A DNA stretch of 64,000 bases, from positions 1,426,001 to 1,490,000 of the forward strand of contig NZ_JAKLTN010000001.1 in the NCBI RefSeq assembly GCF_022012295.1. The letters run 5' to 3'. The stretch is from Dechloromonas hankyongensis. Lineage in GTDB: Bacteria > Pseudomonadota > Gammaproteobacteria > Burkholderiales > Rhodocyclaceae. Shown here piece after piece: positions 7,841 through 14,130 of the stretch. The translations under genes were made by a program, and so were the position numbers. Under the pieces are notes generated by a model. It did no database searches. It worked only from the letters and a program-made list of their open reading frames with translations, and was not told where the DNA came from. Position 1 is the first letter of the stretch, and every line of letters begins with the position of its first letter.

Positions 7841-9409
7841 TCAGGCGGCATCGCGCAGCACCGCCAGTTTGGCGTCTTCGACCTTGATGTGGTGGATCAG
7901 CCACCCGCGCAGGTAAAGTAGGGTGTCGAATGGGGCCGTTAGCGGGTTGTCGTGCAGTTCGGCATAGAACTCTTCGAGCTTTTCCTCGAAAGACCGGTGC
8001 TGGTCGTGCTGCCGGGTCTGCTCGGTGTAGCCGTAGTGGTCCATCATGCGTTCTTCGGCCCGGAAATGGACCTGCGTGTATTGGTCGAGGGCTTTGAGCA
8101 CCCGCGCCACCTCGCGTGCGCCGCGTTTCTCCTGGACGACGTCGAACAGGTCGTTGGTCAGGTCGAACAGGTAGCGATGATGTTCGTCGATGGCGTCGAT
8201 GCCGATGCTCAGCGAGGCATCCCAGGCGACCCATCCGTCCGCACGGTAGGCGCTGGCCGGCAGTGACACCGCCTGGTTCGGATCGATAATGTCGTCGCGA
8301 TACAGTTCGCGGATACGGGAGATTTCCGGCAGGGCACGGTCGAAGGCGGCGACCACCGCCGGATCGAAATAGGTGCCCGATTCCTTGTGCAGGTAGGCGA
8401 TGGCGTCTTCCATGGGCCACGGCCGCTTGTACGGGCGGATCGAGGTCAGCGCGTCGAAGACGTCGGCCAGGGCGCAGATGCGCGCCAGCACCGGGATGGC
8501 CTCGCCGCGCAGGCCGTAGGGATAGCCGGTGCCATCCCAGCGTTCGTGGTGGTAGGCGGCAATGTCGCGGGCGGCGGCGATCAGCGCGTCGTTGCCGCCG
8601 AGCAGGCGTTCGCCGATTTCGGTGTGGGTCTTCATCACCTCGTATTCGTCGGGCGTCAGCCGTCCGGGCTTGAGCAGGATGGCATCGGCGATGCCGATCT
8701 TGCCGACGTCGTGCATCGGCGCGCAGATGGCGAGCATTTCGCGCATTTCGAGTGGCAGATCCATCGCCTTGGCAATCGCCGTGGCGAAGTGGGTCATGCG
8801 CATGACGTGCATGCCGGTCTCGTTGTCCCGGTATTCGGAGGCGGCGCCGAGACGGCGGATGGCGTCGGTACGGGCATCCTCGAGTTCGACTTCGCGCACG
8901 CGCAGCGTCTCGTTCATCAGCCGGCGCGAGACGAGCATGGACAGGGCGCGCGACAGGTCGGTCATGAATTCGACCTCGATCGCATCGGGGCGCCATTCGG
9001 GGGCGATGAAAAGCAGGGCTTCGCCGAGCTGGCGTCCGTCGTCGGCGAGCGGCAGGACGAAACAGGGCGCCTGATCGTCGATGCCGGATACGGACAGGGC
9101 CGGATGATGGGTGGCCGGCGTCGCTACGTAGGCGATGTCGGCATGCAGCTCGGCTTCCGGCCGCGAATTTCCGCGCTGCACCGGGTTTTCCCAGGCCGCC
9201 GGCAGACCGAACTGGGCGATCTGGATCAGGTGCCGGCGCGGGTTGTAAAGCAGGATCGCGCTGTGCGGCAGGACATGAATGCCGGGCAGGGTGACGAGCA
9301 GGCCGTGCAGCTTAGCCAAGAGGCCGTCTAGATCAGTCTCGGCCTGACCCATGGTGGTCAGTTCGAAAACCAGCCGGCTGACGGCGAGGATTTCCTGGTC
9401 CTTGTTCAT
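7841..9409 (-). CDS. HD-GYP cyclic-di-GMP phosphodiesterase with hemerythrin domain
   Basis: A 522-residue protein in three parts. Residues about 10-170 look like a GAF-type sensor domain. Residues about 185-365 are an HD-GYP domain with HDVGKIG (metal-binding HD), HHERWDGTGYP (the GYP motif region) and ALADVFDALTS; this domain hydrolyses cyclic di-GMP. Residues about 390-520 form a bacteriohemerythrin domain with the di-iron ligand pattern DEHHRYLF, HFRAEERMM, QHDQHRSF and HHIKVED. The design couples second-messenger breakdown to oxygen, nitric oxide or redox state, which suits the nitrate island. It is transcribed convergently with the PP2C-kinase gene and divergently from cbiX. The ribosome site is weak. 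Confidence 0.9.
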   Translation of the reverse strand: MNKDQEILAVSRLVFELTTMGQAETDLDGLLAKLHGLLVTLPGIHVLPHSAILLYNPRRHLIQIAQFGLPAAWENPVQRGNSRPEAELHADIAYVATPATHHPALSVSGIDDQAPCFVLPLADDGRQLGEALLFIAPEWRPDAIEVEFMTDLSRALSMLVSRRLMNETLRVREVELEDARTDAIRRLGAASEYRDNETGMHVMRMTHFATAIAKAMDLPLEMREMLAICAPMHDVGKIGIADAILLKPGRLTPDEYEVMKTHTEIGERLLGGNDALIAAARDIAAYHHERWDGTGYPYGLRGEAIPVLARICALADVFDALTSIRPYKRPWPMEDAIAYLHKESGTYFDPAVVAAFDRALPEISRIRELYRDDIIDPNQAVSLPASAYRADGWVAWDASLSIGIDAIDEHHRYLFDLTNDLFDVVQEKRGAREVARVLKALDQYTQVHFRAEERMMDHYGYTEQTRQHDQHRSFEEKLEEFYAELHDNPLTAPFDTLLYLRGWLIHHIKVEDAKLAVLRDAA

Positions 9410-9468
9410 CGTAGTCTCGTTCTTGCGTTGCCGAGGCCGGTGAGGTCCGACCTTCGTTGATCCTACTA

Positions 9469-9485
9469 CCTACCAAATCGGTAGG
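9469..9485. promoter_or_regulatory. Palindrome in the HD-GYP/cbiX divergent gap
   Basis: CCTACC-AAATC-GGTAGG, a perfect 6-base inverted repeat, lies 60 bases upstream of the HD-GYP start in the 248-base divergent region 9410-9657. It could be an operator for either gene. The binding protein is unknown and no other clear signal is seen in the gap. Confidence 0.35.
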
Positions 9486-9657
9486 CCATTGGGATTATGC
9501 CACAAATGCTTAATTTGCGATTTTTAATGGTTAGCCGCGCCTTGAGCTTGAGCGAAAAATGCCGATTTCGCCGGCGAGACGGGCACTTTGGGCTGACAGG
9601 CTGGTCAGAAAAGGGCGAGCACCGCATAATCGACTGACTTGCCCCGAGATTGCATAG

Positions 9658-10029
9658 ATGAGTACAGCCCTGATTCTTTTTGCCCATGGCGCCCGCGACC
9701 CGGAATGGGCGCAGCCGATGCGCCATATCCAGTCCCTGCTCCAGGGACGGCAGACCGGTACCGAGGTCGAACTGGCCTTTCTCGAGTTCATGCAGCCGAC
9801 GCTGGCCGAATGCGTGGCCGAGCGGGTGCAGAGGGGGGCCACCAAAATCTGTATCGTCCCCATGTTCATCGCACAGGGCGGGCATCTGAAGCGCGAACTG
9901 CCGGAAATTGTCGAAGCGCTGCGCCACGACTACCCGGCAGTCGATTTCGTGCTGACCGGCCCGATCGGCGTCCAGCCGCCGGTCATGCAGGCCATGGCGG
10001 AGACCGCGCTGACCTTGGCTGGCCTGTAA
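9658..10029 (+). CDS. cbiX: Short CbiX-type sirohydrochlorin chelatase
   Basis: A 123-residue single-domain chelatase of the CbiX/SirB family, which inserts Co or Fe into sirohydrochlorin. The two metal-binding histidines are H10 (LFAHGARDP) and H76 (FIAQGGHLKRELP). The length fits the short CbiX form that acts as a homodimer, half the size of the usual two-domain enzyme. In this island the likely role is to make siroheme for assimilatory nitrite reductase, whose genes are not in the window, or cobalt precorrin for B12. It is followed 17 bases later by the ANTAR regulator gene, so the two are probably one transcript. Confidence 0.85.
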   Translation: MSTALILFAHGARDPEWAQPMRHIQSLLQGRQTGTEVELAFLEFMQPTLAECVAERVQRGATKICIVPMFIAQGGHLKRELPEIVEALRHDYPAVDFVLTGPIGVQPPVMQAMAETALTLAGL

Positions 10030-10046
10030 TTTGCTGGACAAGCGCC

Positions 10047-10622
10047 ATGCTTACCGTACTCGTAATTGACGAATCCAAGGCCAGGGCCGGCGAAATCTGC
10101 GCCGGGCTGGCGCTCGCCGGCTACCAGGTGGCCGCCATCCTGGCCGGCGCCGACAGCCTGACGGCCGAAGTCGAAAAACTCCAGCCCGACGTCATCCTGA
10201 TCGACACCGACTCACCCAGCCGCGACACGCTGGAAAACCTGGCCGCCATGAACAAGGACATGCCGCGCCCGGTGGTGATCTTTACCCAGGAAGACGGCCA
10301 GGAAACCATCCGTGATGCCGTCAAGGCAGGCGTTTCCGCCTATATCGTCGACGGCCTCGACCCGAAGCGCATCAAGCCCATCGTCGAGGTGGCGCGGGCA
10401 CGCTTCGAGGACACCCAGGCCCTGCGCCGCGAACTGGACGAGATTTCGCAAAAGCTGTCCGACCGCAAACTGGTCGACAAGGCCAAGGGCGTGCTGATGA
10501 AAGCCCGCGGCCTCGACGAGGATGCGGCCTACCACGCCATGCGCAAACTGGCGATGGAACGCGGCCAGACCATGTCCAAAGTGGCGAAGGACGTCATCGA
10601 CATGGCCCGCGTGTTGCTCTAA
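10047..10622 (+). CDS. nasT: NasT-like response regulator, ANTAR antiterminator
   Basis: A 191-residue regulator. Residues 1 to about 120 are a receiver domain (acidic pair D8-E9, probable phospho-acceptor D53 in ILIDTDSP, then VVIFTQEDG). A coiled linker (ALRRELDEISQKLSDRK) leads into an ANTAR RNA-binding domain (about 130-191) with the three-helix pattern LVDKAKGVLMKARGLDEDAA...AMERGQTMSKVAKDVIDMARVLL. ANTAR proteins such as NasT, NasR and EutV bind paired hairpins in nascent RNA and prevent termination. A matching leader begins about 160 bases downstream, ahead of nrtA. The usual partner NasS, a nitrate-binding protein that restrains NasT, is not encoded in the window. The start has no strong ribosome site; translational coupling to cbiX is possible. 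Confidence 0.88.
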   Translation: MLTVLVIDESKARAGEICAGLALAGYQVAAILAGADSLTAEVEKLQPDVILIDTDSPSRDTLENLAAMNKDMPRPVVIFTQEDGQETIRDAVKAGVSAYIVDGLDPKRIKPIVEVARARFEDTQALRRELDEISQKLSDRKLVDKAKGVLMKARGLDEDAAYHAMRKLAMERGQTMSKVAKDVIDMARVLL

Positions 10623-10645
10623 AGCTGTGCGGCTGGCGGGCGTGT

Positions 10646-10662
10646 TGCACTGCAATAGTGCA
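10646..10662 (+). promoter_or_regulatory. NtrC-type enhancer site for nrtA
   Basis: TGCAC-TGCAATA-GTGCA is a perfect 5-base inverted repeat, extended to 6 by a T-A pair, matching the NtrC pattern TGCACY-N5-RGTGCA. Its centre is about 124 bases upstream of the predicted sigma-54 start, the usual position for an NtrC enhancer. Confidence 0.65.
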
Positions 10663-10667
10663 TGCCC

Positions 10668-10688
10668 TTTCGGCGCCCCCCGCCGAAA
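10668..10688. repeat. GC hairpin upstream of nrtA promoter
   Basis: TTTCGGCG (10668-10675) and CGCCGAAA (10681-10688) form an 8-base-pair stem around five C residues. It follows the ANTAR gene by 46 bases and may end that transcript, but no T-run follows on the plus strand. Confidence 0.4.
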
Positions 10689-10715
10689 AACAAATCTCCA
10701 AGTGTTTGAAAATAA

Positions 10716-10749
10716 ACTAGTTATTTATAACTAGTACCAAAGAACTAGT
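10716..10749. promoter_or_regulatory. ACTAGT palindrome plus third half site
   Basis: ACTAGTTAT-TT-ATAACTAGT is a perfect 9-base inverted repeat (10716-10735), and another ACTAGT lies at 10744-10749, abutting the sigma-54 promoter. The AT-rich stretch between the NtrC site and the promoter is where a bending protein (IHF) or a second regulator would act. The factor is unknown. Confidence 0.45.
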
Positions 10750-10751
10750 GC

Positions 10752-10767
10752 TGGCACGGCCATTGCA
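10752..10767 (+). promoter_or_regulatory. Sigma-54 promoter of nrtA
   Basis: TGGCACG-GCCA-TTGCA is an exact match to the sigma-54 consensus, with GG (10753-10754) and GC (10765-10766) 10 bases apart. Predicted start is near 10778, which puts both ANTAR hairpins and the terminator inside the leader RNA. Confidence 0.88.
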
Positions 10768-10786
10768 ATAGTCCAGTCAAAGCGCA

Positions 10787-10848
10787 CGGTCAAAGGCGGC
10801 CGGGCGAGAGTCGAGCACCAGCCGACTCACACTGGACAAGGGCGTCCA
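10787..10848 (+). promoter_or_regulatory. Paired ANTAR-binding hairpins in nrtA leader
   Basis: Hairpin 1 is CGGTC (10787-10791), loop AAAGGC, GGCCG (10798-10802). Hairpin 2 is TGGAC (10833-10837), loop AAGGGC, GTCCA (10844-10848). Both have 5-base-pair stems and six-base loops with A at position 1 and G at position 4, the defining feature of ANTAR-protein targets in nas and eut leaders. The 30-base linker holds an extra small stem (GAGTCG 10808-10813 with CGACTC 10823-10828). Hairpin 2 shares bases 10840-10848 with the terminator below, so binding of NasT to the pair would stop the terminator from forming. Confidence 0.85.
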
Positions 10849-10895
10849 TCCGCGTTGCCAACCGGCAGCTCGGATGTGACGCCCGTTTTGTTTTT
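10840..10895 (+). terminator. Regulated intrinsic terminator in nrtA leader
   Basis: GGGCGTC (10840-10846) pairs with GACGCCC (10878-10884), extended inward by CATCCG (10847-10852) with CGGATG (10871-10876) and one bulged T. The run GTTTTGTTTTT follows (10885-10895). It sits 26 bases before nrtA and its 5' arm overlaps ANTAR hairpin 2, so it is the off state of an antitermination switch. Confidence 0.88.
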
Positions 10896-10921
10896 CGATT
10901 CGAGCAATCAAGGAGCAAGCA

Positions 10922-12199
10922 ATGGAAGACAAGAAACTGGCCCTGCCGGAAGCTGCCGCCGGCAAACCGTCCCTGTCACGTCGTGATTTCGTTTCAACTG
11001 CCCTGGGAGCCTCTCTGATGGCCATGGTCTCTCCCGGCGTCCGCAGCGGTGCCTGGGCCGCTGGTTCCGACGCCCCCGAAAAGAAGGAAGTCCGTATCGG
11101 CTTCATCCCGCTCACCGATTGCGCCTCGGTCGTGATGGCCGCGGTCAACAAGTTCGACGAGAAGTACGGCATCAAGATCATCCCGTCCAAGGAAGCTTCC
11201 TGGGCGTCGGTGCGCGACAAGCTGGTCAATGGCGAGCTGGACTGCGCCCACGTGCTGTACGGCCTGGTCTACGGCGTGCAGATGGGCGTCGGCGGTCCGA
11301 AGAAGGACATGAACGTGCTGATGACCCTGAACACCAACGGCCAGGCCATCACGCTGTCGAACCAGATGAAGGACAAGGGCGCCATCGACGGCCCCAGCCT
11401 GGCCAAGCTGATCGCCAAGAAGGAACGCGAATACACCTTCGCCCAGACCTTCCCGACCGGCACCCACGCCATGTGGCTGTACTACTGGCTGGCGGCGCAG
11501 GGCATCGACCCGCTCAAGGACGTCAAGACCATCACCGTGCCTCCGCCGCAGATGGTCGCCAACATGCGCGTCGGCAACATGGACGGCTACTGCGTCGGCG
11601 AACCGTGGAACAACCGCGCCATCATGGACAACATCGGCTTCACGGCGACGACGACGCAGGACATCTGGACCGACCATCCGGAGAAGGTGCTCGGCACCAC
11701 CGCCGACTGGGTCAAGCAGAACCCGAACACCGCCCGCGCCGTGGTCGCCGCCATCCTCGACGCCGGCAAGTGGATCGATGCCTCGATCGCCAACAAGCAG
11801 AAGACGGCCGAAACCATCGCCCAGAAGTCCTACGTCAATACCGATACCGACGTCATCGTCGCCCGCATGCTCGGCCGCTATCAGAACGGCCTGGGCAAGA
11901 GCTGGGACGACAAGAACTGCATGAAGTTCTTCAACGACGGTGCGGTGAACTTCCCCTACCTGTCCGACGGCATGTGGTTCATGACCCAGCACAAGCGCTG
12001 GGGTCTGCTCAAGAGCCACCCGGATTACCTGGCCGTCGCCAAGCAGGTCAACCGCATCGACATCTACAAGCAGGGTGCTACTGCCGCCGGCGTCGCCCTG
12101 CCCAAGAGCGAGATGCGCTCGAGCAAGTTCATCGACGGCATGACTTGGGACGGCAAGGATCCGGCCAAGTACGCGGATGGTTTCAAGGTCAAGGCTTGA
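10922..12199 (+). CDS. nrtA: Nitrate ABC transporter, periplasmic binding protein
   Basis: A 425-residue protein of the NrtA/CmpA family. The N-terminus has a Tat signal (SRRDFVSTALGASL, R20-R21) after an 18-residue leader. The mature part begins VRIGFIPLTDCASVVMA, typical of NrtA, and includes the family stretches PSKEASWASVRDKLVNGELDCAHVLYG, FPTGTHAMWLYYW and GYCVGEPWNNRAI. It captures nitrate (or nitrite) in the periplasm and delivers it to the permease encoded next. AAGGAG lies upstream of the ATG. Expression is predicted to need NtrC, sigma-54 and ANTAR antitermination. The Tat signal argues that this is the transport protein and not the cytoplasmic sensor NasS. Confidence 0.92.
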   Translation: MEDKKLALPEAAAGKPSLSRRDFVSTALGASLMAMVSPGVRSGAWAAGSDAPEKKEVRIGFIPLTDCASVVMAAVNKFDEKYGIKIIPSKEASWASVRDKLVNGELDCAHVLYGLVYGVQMGVGGPKKDMNVLMTLNTNGQAITLSNQMKDKGAIDGPSLAKLIAKKEREYTFAQTFPTGTHAMWLYYWLAAQGIDPLKDVKTITVPPPQMVANMRVGNMDGYCVGEPWNNRAIMDNIGFTATTTQDIWTDHPEKVLGTTADWVKQNPNTARAVVAAILDAGKWIDASIANKQKTAETIAQKSYVNTDTDVIVARMLGRYQNGLGKSWDDKNCMKFFNDGAVNFPYLSDGMWFMTQHKRWGLLKSHPDYLAVAKQVNRIDIYKQGATAAGVALPKSEMRSSKFIDGMTWDGKDPAKYADGFKVKA

Positions 12200-12265
12200 C
12201 ACCCTGATTCGCCATTCCCGGCGCGGCTGGGGATGGCGACAGAAATGAATGCTTAGGAGAAAACC

Positions 12266-13195
12266 ATGAGCGCAATGACGATGACAAGCGATTTCGGTGT
12301 CGAAAAACCGGCCGATCCCGCCACAACCAGCAAGCCGGTCGCGGCGGTAGTCGCAGAGCCGGCCAAGGAAAAGAAAATGGAACAAACCGCAACCCTGCCG
12401 GCCGGCGTGCCGCTCGGCGAAAAATTCAGTGCCCTGCTGCGCGCCGTGCTGCCGCCGGTTCTCGGCCTGATGGTGCTGATCGGCATCTGGCACGTCGCCA
12501 CCCACAAGGGCGGCAGCATTCCAGGGCCGGCCCAGGTCTGGGATGCCGCCGTGGCGTTGTTCTCCGACCCGTTCTACCGCAACGGCCCGAACGACCAGGG
12601 CATAGGCTGGAACGTGCTGTCCTCGCTGCAGCGCGTCGCCATCGGCTTCGGCTTCGCGGCGCTGGTCGGCATTCCGCTCGGCTTCATCCTCGGTCGCTCG
12701 GCTTTCCTGTCGGCCATGGTCAATCCGATCATCAGCCTGCTCCGTCCGGTGTCGCCGCTCGCCTGGCTGCCCATCGGCCTACTGGTGTTCAAGAAGGCCG
12801 ACCCGGCGGCGACCTACACCATCTTCATCTGCTCGATCTGGCCGATGATCATGAACACCGCCCAGGGCGTGCAGCGCGTGCCGCAGGACTACCTGAACGT
12901 CGCCCGCGTGCTGGCGCTGTCCGAGTGGAAGGTGGTCACCAAGATCCTGTTCCCGGCCGTGCTGCCCTACATGCTGACCGGCATCCGCCTGTCCATCGGC
13001 ACCGCCTGGCTGGTCATCGTCGCCGCCGAAATGCTCACTGGCGGCGTCGGCATCGGCTTCTGGGTGTGGGACGAGTGGAACAACCTGAAGGTCGAGCACA
13101 TCATCATCGCCATCTTCGTCATCGGCATCGTCGGCTTGATCCTCGAACAGGCGCTGATCCTGCTGGCAAAGAAACTCACCAAAGAAGCGTCGTAA
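12266..13195 (+). CDS. nrtB: Nitrate ABC transporter, permease
   Basis: A 309-residue inner-membrane permease of the NrtB/SsuC/TauC type with about six membrane segments. The conserved cytoplasmic loop that contacts the ATPase is near residues 195-225 (VPQDYLNVARVLALSEWKV, the EAA-type motif). An unusual N-terminal 60 residues, rich in Pro, Ala and Lys and probably disordered, precede the first membrane helix. TAGGAG is placed before the ATG. It lies 66 bases after nrtA and 11 bases before the ATPase gene, so the three form one operon. Confidence 0.92.
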   Translation: MSAMTMTSDFGVEKPADPATTSKPVAAVVAEPAKEKKMEQTATLPAGVPLGEKFSALLRAVLPPVLGLMVLIGIWHVATHKGGSIPGPAQVWDAAVALFSDPFYRNGPNDQGIGWNVLSSLQRVAIGFGFAALVGIPLGFILGRSAFLSAMVNPIISLLRPVSPLAWLPIGLLVFKKADPAATYTIFICSIWPMIMNTAQGVQRVPQDYLNVARVLALSEWKVVTKILFPAVLPYMLTGIRLSIGTAWLVIVAAEMLTGGVGIGFWVWDEWNNLKVEHIIIAIFVIGIVGLILEQALILLAKKLTKEAS

Positions 13196-13206
13196 GGAGC
13201 CTCATC

Positions 13207-14007
13207 ATGGAAAAGTTCGTCCAAATCGAGCGTGTCGGCCAGACTTTCGACACCAAGAAAGGCAAGTTCGTCGCCCTGCGCGATATCGACCTGACCATCG
13301 CCCAAGGCGAGTTTATCGCCCTGATCGGCCACTCCGGCTGCGGCAAATCGACACTGCTCAACCTGATCGCCGGCCTGACCAAGCCGACCACCGGCGTGCT
13401 GCTGTGCGATGGCCGCGAGATCGCCGGCCCCGGCCCGGAGCGCGCCGTGGTTTTCCAGAACCACAGCCTGCTGCCCTGGCTGACCTGCTTCGAGAACATC
13501 TACCTCGCCGTCGAGCGCGTGTTCAGCGCCAAGGAGGGCAAGCCCAAGCTCAAGGCCCGCACCCAGGCGGCCATCGAGCTGGTCGGCCTGGCGCATGCCG
13601 CGCACAAGTATCCGCATGAAATCTCGGGCGGCATGAAGCAGCGCGTCGGTATCGCCCGCGCCCTGTCCATGGAGCCCAAGGTGCTGCTGATGGACGAGCC
13701 CTTCGGCGCCCTCGACGCGCTGACCCGCGCCAAGCTGCAGGACGAGCTGATGAAGATCTGCGAGAAGACCAAGGCCACGGTGGTCATGGTCACCCACGAC
13801 GTCGACGAGGCGGTGCTGCTCTCCGACAAGATCGTCATGATGACCAACGGCCCGGCGGCGACCATCGGCGAGGTGCTCGAAGTCAAGCTGCCGCGCCCGC
13901 GCGAGCGCCTGACCATGGCCCACGATCCGGCCTACATCGGCTACCGCGCCGCGGTGCTCGAGTTCCTGTACGAAAAACAGGCCCACGTCGAGAAAGAGGC
14001 TGCATAA
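13207..14007 (+). CDS. nrtD: Nitrate ABC transporter, ATP-binding subunit
   Basis: A 266-residue ATPase of the NrtD/SsuB type. Walker A is GHSGCGKST, the Q-loop is in VVFQNHSLLPWLTCFENI, the signature is SGGMKQRVGIARAL, Walker B is VLLMDEPFGALD and the switch histidine is in VTHDVDEAV. It drives nitrate uptake with NrtA and NrtB. It has a single nucleotide-binding domain with no NrtC-like extra binding domain, so it probably works as a homodimer, as NasD does in Klebsiella. AAGGAG lies 9 bases upstream of the ATG. A terminator follows the gene. Confidence 0.92.
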   Translation: MEKFVQIERVGQTFDTKKGKFVALRDIDLTIAQGEFIALIGHSGCGKSTLLNLIAGLTKPTTGVLLCDGREIAGPGPERAVVFQNHSLLPWLTCFENIYLAVERVFSAKEGKPKLKARTQAAIELVGLAHAAHKYPHEISGGMKQRVGIARALSMEPKVLLMDEPFGALDALTRAKLQDELMKICEKTKATVVMVTHDVDEAVLLSDKIVMMTNGPAATIGEVLEVKLPRPRERLTMAHDPAYIGYRAAVLEFLYEKQAHVEKEAA

Positions 14008-14061
14008 GCAATTCTGTCTGTCAGTTCCATCGTCGCTGCTCTCTCTCCATAGCGACTTTTT

Positions 14062-14092
14062 GCCCGCCGTCGTCAGACGGTGGGCATTTTTT
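14062..14092 (+). terminator. Intrinsic terminator after nrtABD
   Basis: GCCCGCCGTC (14062-14071) and GACGGTGGGC (14076-14085) form a 10-base-pair stem with one G-T pair and a 4-base loop, followed by A and six T residues. It separates the transporter operon from narX. Confidence 0.88.
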
Positions 14093-14130
14093 CTTGATGC
14101 AGGTCCTTTGCAATTTGGTGGCTCGGCGCT

